The position numbers and the translations under genes are program-made. The notes under the pieces were generated by a model. That model saw only the letters and a list, made by a program, of their open reading frames with translations. It did no database searches and was not told the origin of the DNA. A stretch of DNA of 64,000 nucleotides, taken from Gammaproteobacteria bacterium 45_16_T64 (GTDB taxonomy: Bacteria; Pseudomonadota; Gammaproteobacteria; Pseudomonadales; Ketobacteraceae). Numbering within the stretch: the stretch's first letter is position 1; each line of letters starts with the position of its first letter. Shown piece after piece: positions 9,424-18,380 of this stretch. The stretch spans positions 1 to 64,000 of the forward strand of contig MABD01000014.1 in NCBI GenBank assembly GCA_002162955.1. The letters run 5' to 3'.

Positions 9424-10215
9424 ATGGGTATATATTTAGCTAGATGCCGTTATACTTCTAGGCAACCACCACTTTTAAAAGCAGGTCACCCTACCCCCGT
9501 GGATATATTATTAGTTGACGATCACGCGTTATTTCGAGAAGGGTTAGCGCTGGTACTCAAGCAGCAACTGAGCAGCACTGATAATGCAGCACAAATATTA
9601 GAAGCTGACAGCGCAAAATCCGCGATGGAATCCATTCAAACCTATCGCGATTTAGACCTAGTCCTTCTCGATCTACATTTACCTGACAATCAAGACTTTT
9701 CACTGTTAGAGGCGATAAAACAGGCCGATCCTAGTGTTCCTGTTGCTATGTTATCAGCCAATGAAGATTCCGCTAAGATTCAACAAGCGCTACAGAAAGG
9801 TGCCAGTGGCTTTATTACCAAGAGTTCCAATTCTCAGGTAATGATAAGTGCTATTCAACTTATTCTCTCCGGTGGCATATACGTACCTCCCGCGATTCTA
9901 AAAACCGACTTCAGTGCAGACCCGGCCTATGGGACTGCCAAGACGATAGAAGATACAACATCCGAAAAATCAGCATCTAACAAAACGTTATCGAATAAAG
10001 CTGCGCCCGACAACACTGTGTCAGTACAATTGACAGACCGTCAAAAAGAAGTACTGCTTCTTATGGATGATGGTTTGTCTAACAAAGAAATTGCCAAAGT
10101 GCTGTCAATGTCTCCCAGCACCGTGAAGGTCCATGTTGCCGCCATCCTTAGAGCGTGCAATGTCAACAATCGCACTCAAGCGGTATCCTTTGCCCGAACC
10201 CACCATTTACTCTAA
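9424..10215 (+). CDS. NarL/FixJ-type response regulator (REC-LuxR HTH)
   Basis: A receiver domain spans about residues 26-145, with the acidic pair in ILLVDDHALFREG, the phospho-acceptor Asp in LVLLDLHLPD and the conserved Lys in GFITKSS. After a polar Ser/Thr/Ala/Lys-rich linker comes a LuxR-type helix-turn-helix at about 200-262 (LTDRQKEVLLLMDDGLSNKE). No histidine kinase is adjacent, so it is an orphan in this window. The first 25 residues are atypical; an in-frame GTG at about 9499, directly before DILLVDD, may be the true start, though no strong ribosome site is seen for either. It is separated from the toxin operon by a 127-bp divergent spacer. Confidence 0.85.
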   Translation: MGIYLARCRYTSRQPPLLKAGHPTPVDILLVDDHALFREGLALVLKQQLSSTDNAAQILEADSAKSAMESIQTYRDLDLVLLDLHLPDNQDFSLLEAIKQADPSVPVAMLSANEDSAKIQQALQKGASGFITKSSNSQVMISAIQLILSGGIYVPPAILKTDFSADPAYGTAKTIEDTTSEKSASNKTLSNKAAPDNTVSVQLTDRQKEVLLLMDDGLSNKEIAKVLSMSPSTVKVHVAAILRACNVNNRTQAVSFARTHHLL

Positions 10216-10230
10216 CGCCTAACACAAACC

Positions 10231-10539
10231 ATGAACGAACTCATCATACTGCTAATCACCACAACCGCAGTCGGTTACTGGTATTACTCCGCGAAAAGCC
10301 GTGAGCTTGCCATTTCTGAAGCTAAACGCCTTTGCAACCTGGATCAATTACAATTATTAGATCAAACCGTTGCCCTGCAGCGCCAGTGGCTTGCTCGGAA
10401 TAACAATAACCGCTGGTTTTATTGCCGGCAGTTCATTTTTGAATTCACCACAACAGGCGAACAGCGCTACCAAGGGCGAATATTGGTGATTGCGGGAAAA
10501 GTCGTTAAATCCGATATCGATGCTTATCGCATCGATTAG
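10231..10539 (+). CDS. DUF3301-family small membrane-anchored protein
   Basis: This 102-aa protein has one N-terminal hydrophobic segment (residues about 3-20), then a soluble part with the DUF3301 hallmarks: a Cys in AKRLCNLDQLQLLDQTVAL, an aromatic/Arg run in RWFYCRQFIFEFT, and GRILVIAGKVV near the end. The function of the family is unknown. It begins 15 bp after the response regulator, so they are probably co-transcribed. Its stop codon overlaps by 4 bp the stop of the convergent DUF4442 gene. Confidence 0.75.
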   Translation: MNELIILLITTTAVGYWYYSAKSRELAISEAKRLCNLDQLQLLDQTVALQRQWLARNNNNRWFYCRQFIFEFTTTGEQRYQGRILVIAGKVVKSDIDAYRID

Positions 10540-10985
10540 TGTTTAATATTCATCGTGATATCGGCCGTAAATACCACCTCACCAGAGGTATCCGTCACAA
10601 TCACCGGTACCACAAGATCCCCTTCTGTCTGCCAATTTAGCTGAGAGCCATCGGCAACCGCAGTTAGATTGGTCTTCGCTTTTTTCACATATTTCACTGT
10701 CATTCCTGCTGGTATCCAGCGGCTTCCCTCGGGTATCGAGGCGTCAGTCATCATTCCGCCTGCCAGTTCAGCCATATTACACATCGCAATGGCATGCACA
10801 GTCTTAAGGTGGTTCTGCACCGACCGCCGGTTCTTGATCTCTACACTACAATACCCTGGGCGAAGGTCCTGGATTTTTGGCTTAATCGAACGAAAATACG
10901 GTGCAATCCCACATACCGCCACGCTAAATATATCCTTTCCTGCGGGTAACTTACTGACTTTATTATATAAATTTAGTGTATCCAT
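10536..10985 (-). CDS. DUF4442 hotdog-fold thioesterase-like protein
   Basis: The 149-aa protein matches the DUF4442 pattern: an N-terminal helix leading to AVCGIAPYFRSIKPKIQDLR, then NRRSVQNHLKTVHAIAMCNM (central hotdog helix with N-H-x-x-T-V-H), then GMTVKYVKKAKT on the outer strand. Members are assigned to the hotdog superfamily with acyl-CoA thioesterases, but the substrate is not known. It is divergent from a TetR regulator, and two overlapping dyads lie between them, so it is likely the regulated target. Confidence 0.75.
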   Translation of the reverse strand: MDTLNLYNKVSKLPAGKDIFSVAVCGIAPYFRSIKPKIQDLRPGYCSVEIKNRRSVQNHLKTVHAIAMCNMAELAGGMMTDASIPEGSRWIPAGMTVKYVKKAKTNLTAVADGSQLNWQTEGDLVVPVIVTDTSGEVVFTADITMNIKH

Positions 10986-11067
10986 TGAGTTCTCTCCTGC
11001 TGTCTACATCACAATAATTATTGGCTTAAGGGCTTTACCCCTGAATTGGAAAGTCATACTCGCACAA

Positions 11068-11103
11068 ACTAGAATATTATTCTAGTACTCAGCAGTCGAG
11101 TAC
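11068..11103. promoter_or_regulatory. Overlapping dyads, candidate TetR operator
   Basis: Two adjacent perfect inverted repeats lie between the divergent DUF4442 and TetR genes. The first is ACTAGAATA-T-TATTCTAGT (11068-11086). The second is GTACTC, a 7-bp spacer, then GAGTAC (11085-11103). Their position and symmetry fit binding sites for the dimeric TetR protein encoded at 11147. Which dyad is bound is not known. Confidence 0.55.
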
Positions 11104-11146
11104 ATATGTAATACTCGGCACCACATTTAGCTCCCATCCTTCTGCA

Positions 11147-11800
11147 GTGGAAAAACCCGTGTCCGATACAGAACAAAACCGACCCAATACTCAAGAAAAG
11201 AAACGCCTAGCCTTACAGGCCGCATTGGGGTGTTTTACGCAACATGGATTGGCCGGCACCACAATTGATATGATCCGAGAGGCATCGGGAATGAGCGTGG
11301 GTAGTCTGTACCATCATTTTGGCAATAAAGAGAAAATCGCAGCCGCGCTATATATCCAAGGATTACGGAATTTCGGCTCCTTGGTAAAGTGCTACCTCAG
11401 CGAGCTTCCACCCCATGACAAAACCGCAGAGAGTGGCGTTAAAGCGCTTGTTTACGCCAATGTTGATTGGATATCCACTGAACCTGACTGGGCCAGGTTT
11501 GTCTTTCACCATCGCTCCTTGCTCTCTCAAGATTTACTACCCAAAGAAAAGAAAGAAGATAAAGTACAGAGGGAACTCAAAGGCTTCTCTTTTGATTTAG
11601 TACAGTGGTTCACTCCACATATTGTCAGCGGTAATCTAAAAACAATGCCCTATGAACTATTCTCCTCTGCCATATCAGGTCCTACCCACGACTATGCGCG
11701 TCACTGGTTGGCGGGGCGTTATAACGAGCCATTACTAACTTACCGAGAAGAATTTGCTGATATGGCCTGGCAATCCGTCAAGGGTAAAAAACAATCCTAA
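11147..11800 (+). CDS. TetR-family transcriptional regulator
   Basis: The 217-aa protein has an N-terminal TetR helix-turn-helix at about residues 18-65 (LQAALGCFTQHGLAGTTIDM, then SGMSVGSLYHHFGNKEKIAA), followed by a helical ligand-binding domain. It is divergent from the DUF4442 gene with a two-dyad operator between them, so it probably represses that gene and itself. The GTG at 11147 is used here; a second GTG at 11159 (VSDTEQN) is an alternative, and neither has a strong ribosome site. The ligand is unknown. Confidence 0.85.
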   Translation: MEKPVSDTEQNRPNTQEKKRLALQAALGCFTQHGLAGTTIDMIREASGMSVGSLYHHFGNKEKIAAALYIQGLRNFGSLVKCYLSELPPHDKTAESGVKALVYANVDWISTEPDWARFVFHHRSLLSQDLLPKEKKEDKVQRELKGFSFDLVQWFTPHIVSGNLKTMPYELFSSAISGPTHDYARHWLAGRYNEPLLTYREEFADMAWQSVKGKKQS

Positions 11801-11902
11801 ATACGACCGAAATAAAAATGTCCGCTTCATTGTATAAATTGGGGACCTCTACAATACAATTCATCGGAACCATTTTCTCAATGACCCCGATGAGTTGTAT
11901 TG

Positions 11903-13933
11903 TTACCGGCACCGCTCTTCGTAAAACCCCGTACTCCCAAAAAGCTCACTGTACACTCGACAATGGGCCTCCACACTAGAGAACCCTGTTTCAGCTTCCA
12001 ACGATATTTTTTGGCTTTCTTTATCGAAAAACAGATCCGACATAACAATACCTTGATCCTGTTCTGTATCAAAGATAAGAGTCTTATCATCGGTGATATC
12101 ACTCCAGGGTTGCCATACCGTAGACTGCTCATCAAAGAAACCATTGCCAGGTACACCTGTACGCGCAAAACCAGCCCAATAGGATGACATAGCACCCGCC
12201 AAAAAATCTCTGCCTTCTTGATTCTTATTGGTATACACAAACGGTTGATAGCTTGGCACGATAAAAGTATCTACATCCGCAAACACAAACCCTACTTCTA
12301 AAATATGCGCTGCACCCAACAACACATCGGCACCAATACCTAGTATCGCTATTTCTTCATCCCAATCAAACCGATACACATAAACTGAACCCGGCTGGTG
12401 ACGTTGCATTGCCTCTGCAATTTCATCCGCGCCACGAATCTTCCAAGCATCAGAAGTGTATTTGGATGTCAGAACATAATCGCCTTTATTTTTTATGATG
12501 GGAATCAGATTGGCAATGACCGTCGTATAGGTTGGATCGAGTGCCATAAATAAACGGGACTCATCTCGATTAGTCCCCAGAATCGTTGGTACCTGATTAT
12601 AATTACCTGAAGCGAAAACCGACAGAGGGGTCTCATCGGGCAATACAACATCGTCTCTAAACAGTCGAGGCATGGAGAACATACCGGCAAAGGCACCATC
12701 ATAAACTGCCAATAGCTGTTCTGGGGTTTGCTGATACAAAAATGCACCGACCTCTTCATCAGTCATAGAAATTTGAAGTGCCTTAGCTTCACTCCGACTC
12801 CCCGCCAAACCCGCATTAACCAATAAATCATTAATCACCTCTCGACTGCTCCTGCTTCCGCCTTTGACCACCTCATCGTTATAGTTTTCCGCTTCAGCTA
12901 TTGTACTCCACTGTAGTGAACCACTTTGTGATACCGCACGATGAAATAAATCCGTTGCTAATGGAGACGCTAGCAACGTGAGCACGTTACTAGCACCAGC
13001 AGATTCACCGAAAACCGTAACATTGGCTGCATCACCACCAAAGTGTTTGATATTACCTTTCACCCACGTAAGGGCGCGAATAATATCTAACGTTCCGTAA
13101 TTACCCGTTTGATCCAACGCATTATTTGCCGTTAATCGCAACGCGGGATGCCTCATCCAACCTAAGGGCCCCAACCGATAATTAATGGTGACCACAACAA
13201 CACCATACCGCTCCGCCAGATGCTTTCCATTATATTGAATACCTTCTCCAATCGTATTGCCTCCCCCATGAATCCAAAACATCACAGGACGATCTGCAAT
13301 TTCGGGCATACTCGAAGGTGCCCACACATTAAGATAAAGGCAATCTTCATCACCAATAATTGCGCCATACTGAGATTGTGGTAAGTCCGATAACATGCCC
13401 GCAAACTGAGGACACAGCGTACTGGGTTGAATCGCTAAATAAGTATCAGACCAGGACTGGCTAGGTTGAGGTGACTTCCAACGCAATGCATCCACCGGAG
13501 GTTGAGCAAACGGCAACCCTCGCCACACTGCAATGCCATTATCCTCTAATAAACCAACTGCCTTACCATCGATAAGACTCCGTAGTGTGCTGTTGTCAAA
13601 AGTGAAATCCTTATCCGATACATTCGTTCGATCGCTGTCTTTAAAAATGTCGATCGACGGGTTTCTAGAGTAACCATCTGGTGCCATCATTGTCACCGTA
13701 TACGTGCCAGCATCAATACCGTCAAAGCGATATCGGCCAGACGTATCAGTTATCACTTGCTGCTCAGAATCACCAGAAAGGGTCACCACCACACCCTCCA
13801 TAGGTTCGCCATCCATTGTGACAGTCCCTGTAATTTGACACCCTCCCAATAGCAATAATCCACCAAAACTCAATAACCCCACTAAGAGAATACCGAACAT
13901 ACGCATAGCTGCTCTCATTCCACCACCTTTCAT
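11903..13933 (-). CDS. Lipoprotein type-B carboxylesterase with N-terminal regulatory-like domain
   Basis: The 676-aa precursor has a long hydrophobic signal ending in LLLLGGC (lipidation Cys 32). Residues about 33-95 form a carboxypeptidase-regulatory-like beta domain (GTVTMDGEPMEG...GRYRFDGIDAGTYTVTM). From about 110 it is a type-B carboxylesterase: GLPFAQPP near the start, FWIHGGGN for the oxyanion loop, and the nucleophile elbow FGESAGA near residue 308; a CLYLNVW segment lies before the oxyanion loop. It would hydrolyse carboxylic esters at the cell envelope; the substrate cannot be told. The lipoprotein signal plus added beta domain is unusual for this family and suggests surface or periplasmic display. 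It stands alone, facing a divergent lipoprotein gene. Confidence 0.85.
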   Translation of the reverse strand: MKGGGMRAAMRMFGILLVGLLSFGGLLLLGGCQITGTVTMDGEPMEGVVVTLSGDSEQQVITDTSGRYRFDGIDAGTYTVTMMAPDGYSRNPSIDIFKDSDRTNVSDKDFTFDNSTLRSLIDGKAVGLLEDNGIAVWRGLPFAQPPVDALRWKSPQPSQSWSDTYLAIQPSTLCPQFAGMLSDLPQSQYGAIIGDEDCLYLNVWAPSSMPEIADRPVMFWIHGGGNTIGEGIQYNGKHLAERYGVVVVTINYRLGPLGWMRHPALRLTANNALDQTGNYGTLDIIRALTWVKGNIKHFGGDAANVTVFGESAGASNVLTLLASPLATDLFHRAVSQSGSLQWSTIAEAENYNDEVVKGGSRSSREVINDLLVNAGLAGSRSEAKALQISMTDEEVGAFLYQQTPEQLLAVYDGAFAGMFSMPRLFRDDVVLPDETPLSVFASGNYNQVPTILGTNRDESRLFMALDPTYTTVIANLIPIIKNKGDYVLTSKYTSDAWKIRGADEIAEAMQRHQPGSVYVYRFDWDEEIAILGIGADVLLGAAHILEVGFVFADVDTFIVPSYQPFVYTNKNQEGRDFLAGAMSSYWAGFARTGVPGNGFFDEQSTVWQPWSDITDDKTLIFDTEQDQGIVMSDLFFDKESQKISLEAETGFSSVEAHCRVYSELFGSTGFYEERCR

Positions 13934-14153
13934 TATTATTCTGATTGCATTTACAACACTATCAGCAGACTAAAGATTCATCACAATGCTGTCTAGAGGT
14001 AAATGAGGCCAACCGTTAGTGCGCAAATACACACCCTTTATCAAAAAACCTTCGTCTTCTCTGGAAGTTTTTTGAAAATGTGAGGTAATACAAACGAAAA
14101 GTAATACAGAGGTTTATGGTTCACTAAAAATCTATCAACCAAAAGGAATGGGC

Positions 14154-14891
14154 ATGAACAAACTCAAACTCTCTTTTCTACTTTCTCTTTCATGGATGTT
14201 ATCTGCTTGCGTTTCTGAGCCCACCTATGAATTAGAAGAAACCTTTTCTCTACCCTATGCCAACACTGCAATCGTAAATAGCGCAGATCCCATCAAGATT
14301 ACTCTTAACGATGTGAATGATAGTCGATGCCCTTCCGATGTTGTGTGTGTATGGGCTGGCGCTGTCACCACCGATCTAACATTGGTCTATGGTGATCAAG
14401 AGTTACCGGTTCAATTATCTCTAGGGCTAGAAAACAATACCTCAACCGCAAGCATAGGGGGTTCTGACCAATATACGGTGGAGCTACTCAACGTGACGCC
14501 TTACCCAGTAGCTGCTACCCCCACTGAAAACGAAGATTACAACGCAGAGCTTGTCGTACACTTTGATGGTCAAGCCTGTACCGCACAGTACGCTCCACAA
14601 TGTGGGTTAAAACAAATCACTTGTGTTACTACGCCATGCCAACCCATTTATCAAACCTATTCCAATAGCTGTAAATTGGAGTTGGATAATGCAGAACTCG
14701 CATTTGAGGGTGAATGTGGCGATATTGAAGGTCAATCCGTACCGGTAAAAAATGATGAGCCAATGGCCTGTATTGAAATATATGCTCCCGTTTGCGGCAT
14801 CGTCAGTACTGACATTAAGACCTATTCCAATAGCTGTTATGCTGAAGTCGCTGGCGCACTCATCATATCTGATGAGCACTGTACGGATTAA
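14154..14891 (+). CDS. Lipoprotein with two Kazal-like domains
   Basis: This 245-aa product begins at ATG 14154, which has AAGGA at the right spacing; the ATG at 14148 is too close to it. The signal ends in MLSAC (lipid Cys 19). Residues about 30-130 form an unassigned beta domain with a CPSDVVCVWAGAV stretch. Two Kazal-type segments follow: C-x-x-x-YAPQCG...TYSNSC at about 139-185, and CIEIYAPVCG...TYSNSC at about 202-243. Kazal domains are small disulphide-bonded folds, many of which inhibit serine proteases. A role in protecting the envelope from foreign proteases is possible but unproven. Confidence 0.7.
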   Translation: MNKLKLSFLLSLSWMLSACVSEPTYELEETFSLPYANTAIVNSADPIKITLNDVNDSRCPSDVVCVWAGAVTTDLTLVYGDQELPVQLSLGLENNTSTASIGGSDQYTVELLNVTPYPVAATPTENEDYNAELVVHFDGQACTAQYAPQCGLKQITCVTTPCQPIYQTYSNSCKLELDNAELAFEGECGDIEGQSVPVKNDEPMACIEIYAPVCGIVSTDIKTYSNSCYAEVAGALIISDEHCTD

Positions 14892-14903
14892 GCACCCGAT
14901 ACA

Positions 14904-14944
14904 TATCTCTAGATGACTCTATGTTTTCGAGTCATCTAGAGATA
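14904..14944. terminator. Long hairpin between convergent genes, possible bidirectional terminator
   Basis: A perfect 16-bp stem (TATCTCTAGATGACTC and its complement) with a 9-nt loop lies between the stops of the Kazal lipoprotein and arsH. There is no clear T-run on either side, so classical intrinsic termination is uncertain. Confidence 0.45.
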
Positions 14945-14974
14945 ATCCCACCGACAGAAATCAGGCTGCGATTT

Positions 14975-15667
14975 TTACCCTATCGCCTTTGTGACAAGAT
15001 GCTCTGCCATCAACGTCGCTTTATTTTCACTAAATCGTTCCGTTAAATACTCGCTTTGCCCTCGCATCAACAATGTTGTCTTTAGCAATTCCTCCAATAC
15101 ATCAACCACTCGATCTCTATAAGGCGAATCTTTTAACGCTCCCTTTTCTTCAAATTCCATCCATGCTTTGGGAATAGAGGATTGATTGGGAATGGTAAAC
15201 ATCCTCATCCAACGCCCTAAAATGCGTAAAGCATTCACCGTATTAAATGACTGCGAACCTCCACTGATTTGCATGACTGCCAATGTTTTTCCTTGAGTGG
15301 CTCGCACAGCAGATTGATCCAAAGGAATCCAATCAATCTGGTTTTTTAACACAGCAGATACCGTACCGTGCATTTCTGGGCTAATCCACACCTGCCCTTC
15401 TGACCATTCTGAAGCATCACGCAATTCTTGTACTTTAGTATGATCGACACTTTCCCCGTCAAACATTGGAAGCTCCTTTGGATCAAACAAACGCACCTCG
15501 GCGCCAAAATGTGTGAGCATGGACACAACCTGATTAGCCAGCAGACGAGTATAAGAGTTACCTCGCAAAGACCCAAACAGCACCAGAATCCTGGGGGCTT
15601 TTAAGGCATTGTGTAATTGGTCGTTCAATCGTGAAGTAATGGTCGAGATATCGTGATTGGGAAGCAT
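14975..15667 (-). CDS. arsH: ArsH, NADPH-dependent FMN reductase
   Basis: The 230-aa protein has the flavodoxin-like ArsH pattern throughout: [19 protein letters not shown] binds the FMN phosphate, then [45 protein letters not shown] and [18 protein letters not shown]. ArsH enzymes reduce flavins or oxidise trivalent organoarsenicals and are normally in ars operons. No other ars gene is in this window, so it is an orphan copy. ATG 15667 is preferred over an upstream TTG because TAGGT lies 8 bp before it. Confidence 0.9.
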   Translation of the reverse strand: MLPNHDISTITSRLNDQLHNALKAPRILVLFGSLRGNSYTRLLANQVVSMLTHFGAEVRLFDPKELPMFDGESVDHTKVQELRDASEWSEGQVWISPEMHGTVSAVLKNQIDWIPLDQSAVRATQGKTLAVMQISGGSQSFNTVNALRILGRWMRMFTIPNQSSIPKAWMEFEEKGALKDSPYRDRVVDVLEELLKTTLLMRGQSEYLTERFSENKATLMAEHLVTKAIG

Positions 15668-15906
15668 CTTCAATTACCTATATTTCCAGTATTATCGAAT
15701 TATAAAGCCAATAAAAAACACCTAGATAAGATAGGTATTCACTGTTGTTTATTTATCTACAATACTCACACCACAAACCAAGGTCAACTATATTTCTAGA
15801 ATATTCGAACCATATAAAAGCACATCACTTACAACCCTTCCCTTCTTAACCATGAGCTAGACTAATATATGCCCATATAATCCTAAAAAACACTAAGTGA
15901 ATAACA

Positions 15907-16464
15907 ATGAAATCAAGAGACGAACAGGACTTTAGTCAAACCGCCAATTGTTACGGCTACGCCGCCAAATGCGCAGTACCCAATAACTCCAGTGCAGGCA
16001 CTGCCAAACCTGGTGGCGTCACCTTTGGCGGTGATCTTGGAGGGTATTGTACCGCGCTCAAGGCCGGTGTTATTGCAGATGGCGCAGGAAAAGCGACCTA
16101 TTTATCCGATTACGCAGTGAATACTATTACCGCCGCCAATATTCCCTCCGCGAGTAGCGCCAACAAATACCTCATTGCTATGTTAGTGCAAAAATCCGGG
16201 TTCCACTTTGTTCGCCGTCAACGTAAGCACGATATGCCAGGTGATCCATTTTGGAAATGGAAGCAAGGTAACGGAGGTAAAGTCGAACGAAATGCTTACA
16301 ATCTTGCTGCAACAACCTTTGAGCGAATCACCGATGCCAAATTTCCAGACTTAATACGCGGTAAATTAATCTTGGCCGACTCCCCTGGATATAACGGTTG
16401 GGAGCGCGTCTTCTTCTTTGAGGTAGACCAGGAAGGCTTCAAGGTCACTGCCTCTGCAGGGTAA
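15907..16464 (+). CDS. Hypothetical protein with NCYGYA motif, possible papain-like fold
   Basis: The 185-aa protein has no signal peptide or membrane segment. It contains ANCYGYAAKC near residues 17-26 and, 80 residues later, a segment SGFHFVRRQRKHDMPGDPFW ending in WKWKQGNG. An early Cys in an NCYxYA context followed by a His in an aromatic 'HF-R' strand and a W-K-x-G turn recalls small papain-like or NlpC-like folds, with Cys 18 and the FHF His as candidate catalytic residues. This is pattern-level inference only. It is preceded by a 233-bp AT-rich spacer and converges on a LysR gene. Confidence 0.6.
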   Translation: MKSRDEQDFSQTANCYGYAAKCAVPNNSSAGTAKPGGVTFGGDLGGYCTALKAGVIADGAGKATYLSDYAVNTITAANIPSASSANKYLIAMLVQKSGFHFVRRQRKHDMPGDPFWKWKQGNGGKVERNAYNLAATTFERITDAKFPDLIRGKLILADSPGYNGWERVFFFEVDQEGFKVTASAG

Positions 16465-16476
16465 GGCACACATGCC

Positions 16477-17391
16477 CTATACAAACATACCATCCATTTT
16501 TTTCTTGATGGCGTTCAAACACAGCTCAACAACATGAGGTAAATGCTTTCCAAAACCATGCACCCCGTACACCGATACGGGGTCGCTATGATGATTGGGT
16601 AGCAAGTTCACCAGTGGCTTTTCTTCAGAAATAGTCGACATCAAAAAATCGGGAATAAACGCCAACCCACTTGCACCTTTGAGATAAGCGATCACTACCG
16701 GTAGCGAATCGGCAAACCGTGTCGCGTTAAAAGATAAGTCCCCTACGGTGCCAGTCTCAGAATGAATAAATCGATGCTGAATTGCACCACCCTGCCAGGC
16801 ATTCGCAATATAATCACACTGATGGCGCAGCTCCTTGTCATCGATAAGCGCCGCCTCACTGATATTCATTTGCTTCACGTACCGCGAGTCTGCACATAAT
16901 ACCTCGCTAAACCGGCCCAAGAGGCGTTGCTTAAAATTACTATTCGGCATATCCCCTACTCGGATAGCCAAGTCCACTCCCTCATCAATCAAATTGATTC
17001 GCTGATCATTGGCCAATATGGTAGGTCTAATACCAGGGTGGTTAACTAGCAACTCCACAATGGCTGGTGCCACTACGGATTCAATTAACGCATGAGGTGC
17101 GGTTATTGTCACCGGGCCAACAGGCAGGTGCTGCGCTTCCTGCGCATCATTCCATGCCTGCTGACTGATCTTCTCTATCTTTTGGCACTGCTGGTAAAAA
17201 TCCCGCCCGGCCGGCGTTAGTATTTGAGTTCTAGTTGTCCGGTTCAACAACGACACACCTAACGCCTTCTCCAACGCCGATAACTGCTGGCTCACGACTG
17301 ACTTAGATATAGCCAATTGCTCCGCAGCACCGCTGATAGAGCCACAATCCACCACGCGTAGAAATACCATCATGTACCGTAAATTCACCAA
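16477..17391 (-). CDS. LysR-family transcriptional regulator
   Basis: The 304-aa protein has the LysR winged helix-turn-helix at residues about 5-64 (GSISGAAEQLAISKSVVSQQ, then LEKALGVSLLNRTTR) and a periplasmic-binding-like effector domain from about 90. It is divergent from the SnoaL-like gene at 17511, its probable target. The frame can start at TTG 17391 or at the adjacent GTG; an AGGTGG sits 9-12 bp upstream, so the exact start is unsettled. The C-terminal effector is unknown. Confidence 0.88.
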   Translation of the reverse strand: MVNLRYMMVFLRVVDCGSISGAAEQLAISKSVVSQQLSALEKALGVSLLNRTTRTQILTPAGRDFYQQCQKIEKISQQAWNDAQEAQHLPVGPVTITAPHALIESVVAPAIVELLVNHPGIRPTILANDQRINLIDEGVDLAIRVGDMPNSNFKQRLLGRFSEVLCADSRYVKQMNISEAALIDDKELRHQCDYIANAWQGGAIQHRFIHSETGTVGDLSFNATRFADSLPVVIAYLKGASGLAFIPDFLMSTISEEKPLVNLLPNHHSDPVSVYGVHGFGKHLPHVVELCLNAIKKKMDGMFV

Positions 17392-17510
17392 TCTATACCA
17401 CCTCTCATTTGTTCTGTTTTATCGAACAATCATTTAACTATTAGAGCATTTATCTAACCAATGGGGAAGCGTACTCTAGATCTCATCACCGACTACATAA
17501 GGACAACCCC

Positions 17511-17888
17511 ATGACAACTCAAGAATCAACCGCCCTTTTAGCAGCAATCAACTCAGCCAGTAACACGTGGAAACAGGCGTTTAACGAGGGCAATGCCGCA
17601 GGCTGCGCAGCACAATATGAGCCAGATGCCACCATGCAAGCTAATCCGTTTGGGACCTTTATAGGCACCGAGGCCATCACCAATTTTTGGCAAAAGTTAA
17701 TCGACGATGGGTTTAGTGATGTGGAATATGCTTTACCCAAAATAGAAGTCGTTGATTCACGCTCAGCGATACTTAGCGCCAACTGGACAATGAACAAGGC
17801 CTCTGGCGTTATTCATAAAGAATTATGGGTATTACAGGATGACGGTAGCGCAAAATTAAGAGAAGACGTCTTTGAAGCGCTCGCATAA
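17511..17888 (+). CDS. SnoaL-like (NTF2-fold) protein
   Basis: The 125-aa protein fits the small NTF2-like cone fold: an N-terminal helix (INSASNTWKQAFNEGNAAGC), then YEPDATMQANPFGTFIGTEA and FWQKLIDDGF, then strands ending in KLREDVFEAL. Such proteins are enzymes or ligand-binding subunits with varied roles, so no reaction is assigned. AAGGA precedes the ATG. It is divergent from, and likely controlled by, the LysR gene at 16477-17391. Confidence 0.8.
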   Translation: MTTQESTALLAAINSASNTWKQAFNEGNAAGCAAQYEPDATMQANPFGTFIGTEAITNFWQKLIDDGFSDVEYALPKIEVVDSRSAILSANWTMNKASGVIHKELWVLQDDGSAKLREDVFEALA

Positions 17889-17920
17889 TGGTAGTGAGTA
17901 AGCACAGCTTGATTACCTCT

Positions 17921-18286
17921 TTACTCTTGATTCAACCCAAGTTCTTTTTGCTTTTTTTTCGTTAATCCCAGCGAGACTATGCGGTGAGACTCTTCAAGGT
18001 AATATATAAATTGCTCACTTTTCGCCTTGGTCGTATCGTATAGCTGTATCCACTTCATTCCACGAGATGCCATATAAGGAGCCGGCCTAAACCCCGGCTC
18101 ATCTCGTAAAATCTCAAAGTTAAGCTCTGATGTTTTAAAGGTGAAGGCCGGTTTATCAGACTTCTCCCAACCACCAATGGCGAACACCTTTCCTCCCACT
18201 TTCCATACGTGGGAGTCACCCCATTGAACCACATATGATGTCGCCGTAAGTTGTCGACAAAATTCATTGAACTCATCATAAGTCAC
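17921..18286 (-). CDS. MmcQ/YjbR-family protein
   Basis: The 121-aa product starts at GTG 18286, which has a strong AAGGAG seven bases upstream; longer in-frame starts lack one. The pattern VTYDEFNEFC, VVQWGDSHVWKVGGKVFAIG, AFTFKTSELNFEIL, GFRPAPYMASRGMKWIQLYD is the MmcQ/YjbR family, which has a CyaY-like fold and is annotated as DNA-binding without firm proof. It stands alone between convergent and co-directional genes. Confidence 0.85.
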   Translation of the reverse strand: MTYDEFNEFCRQLTATSYVVQWGDSHVWKVGGKVFAIGGWEKSDKPAFTFKTSELNFEILRDEPGFRPAPYMASRGMKWIQLYDTTKAKSEQFIYYLEESHRIVSLGLTKKKQKELGLNQE

Positions 18287-18380
18287 GATAACACTCCTTA
18301 GCCAAATCGAGTCCCTGATTTTACCTGAACTCAAGTGATCTTACACTGACGCCCCAGTGCTTAGTCACCACATTCAACCA

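Noticed and set aside
14043-14074. A-rich/T-rich inverted repeat as terminator
   Set aside because: It lies between two divergent gene starts, the stem has mismatches, and no gene ends there.
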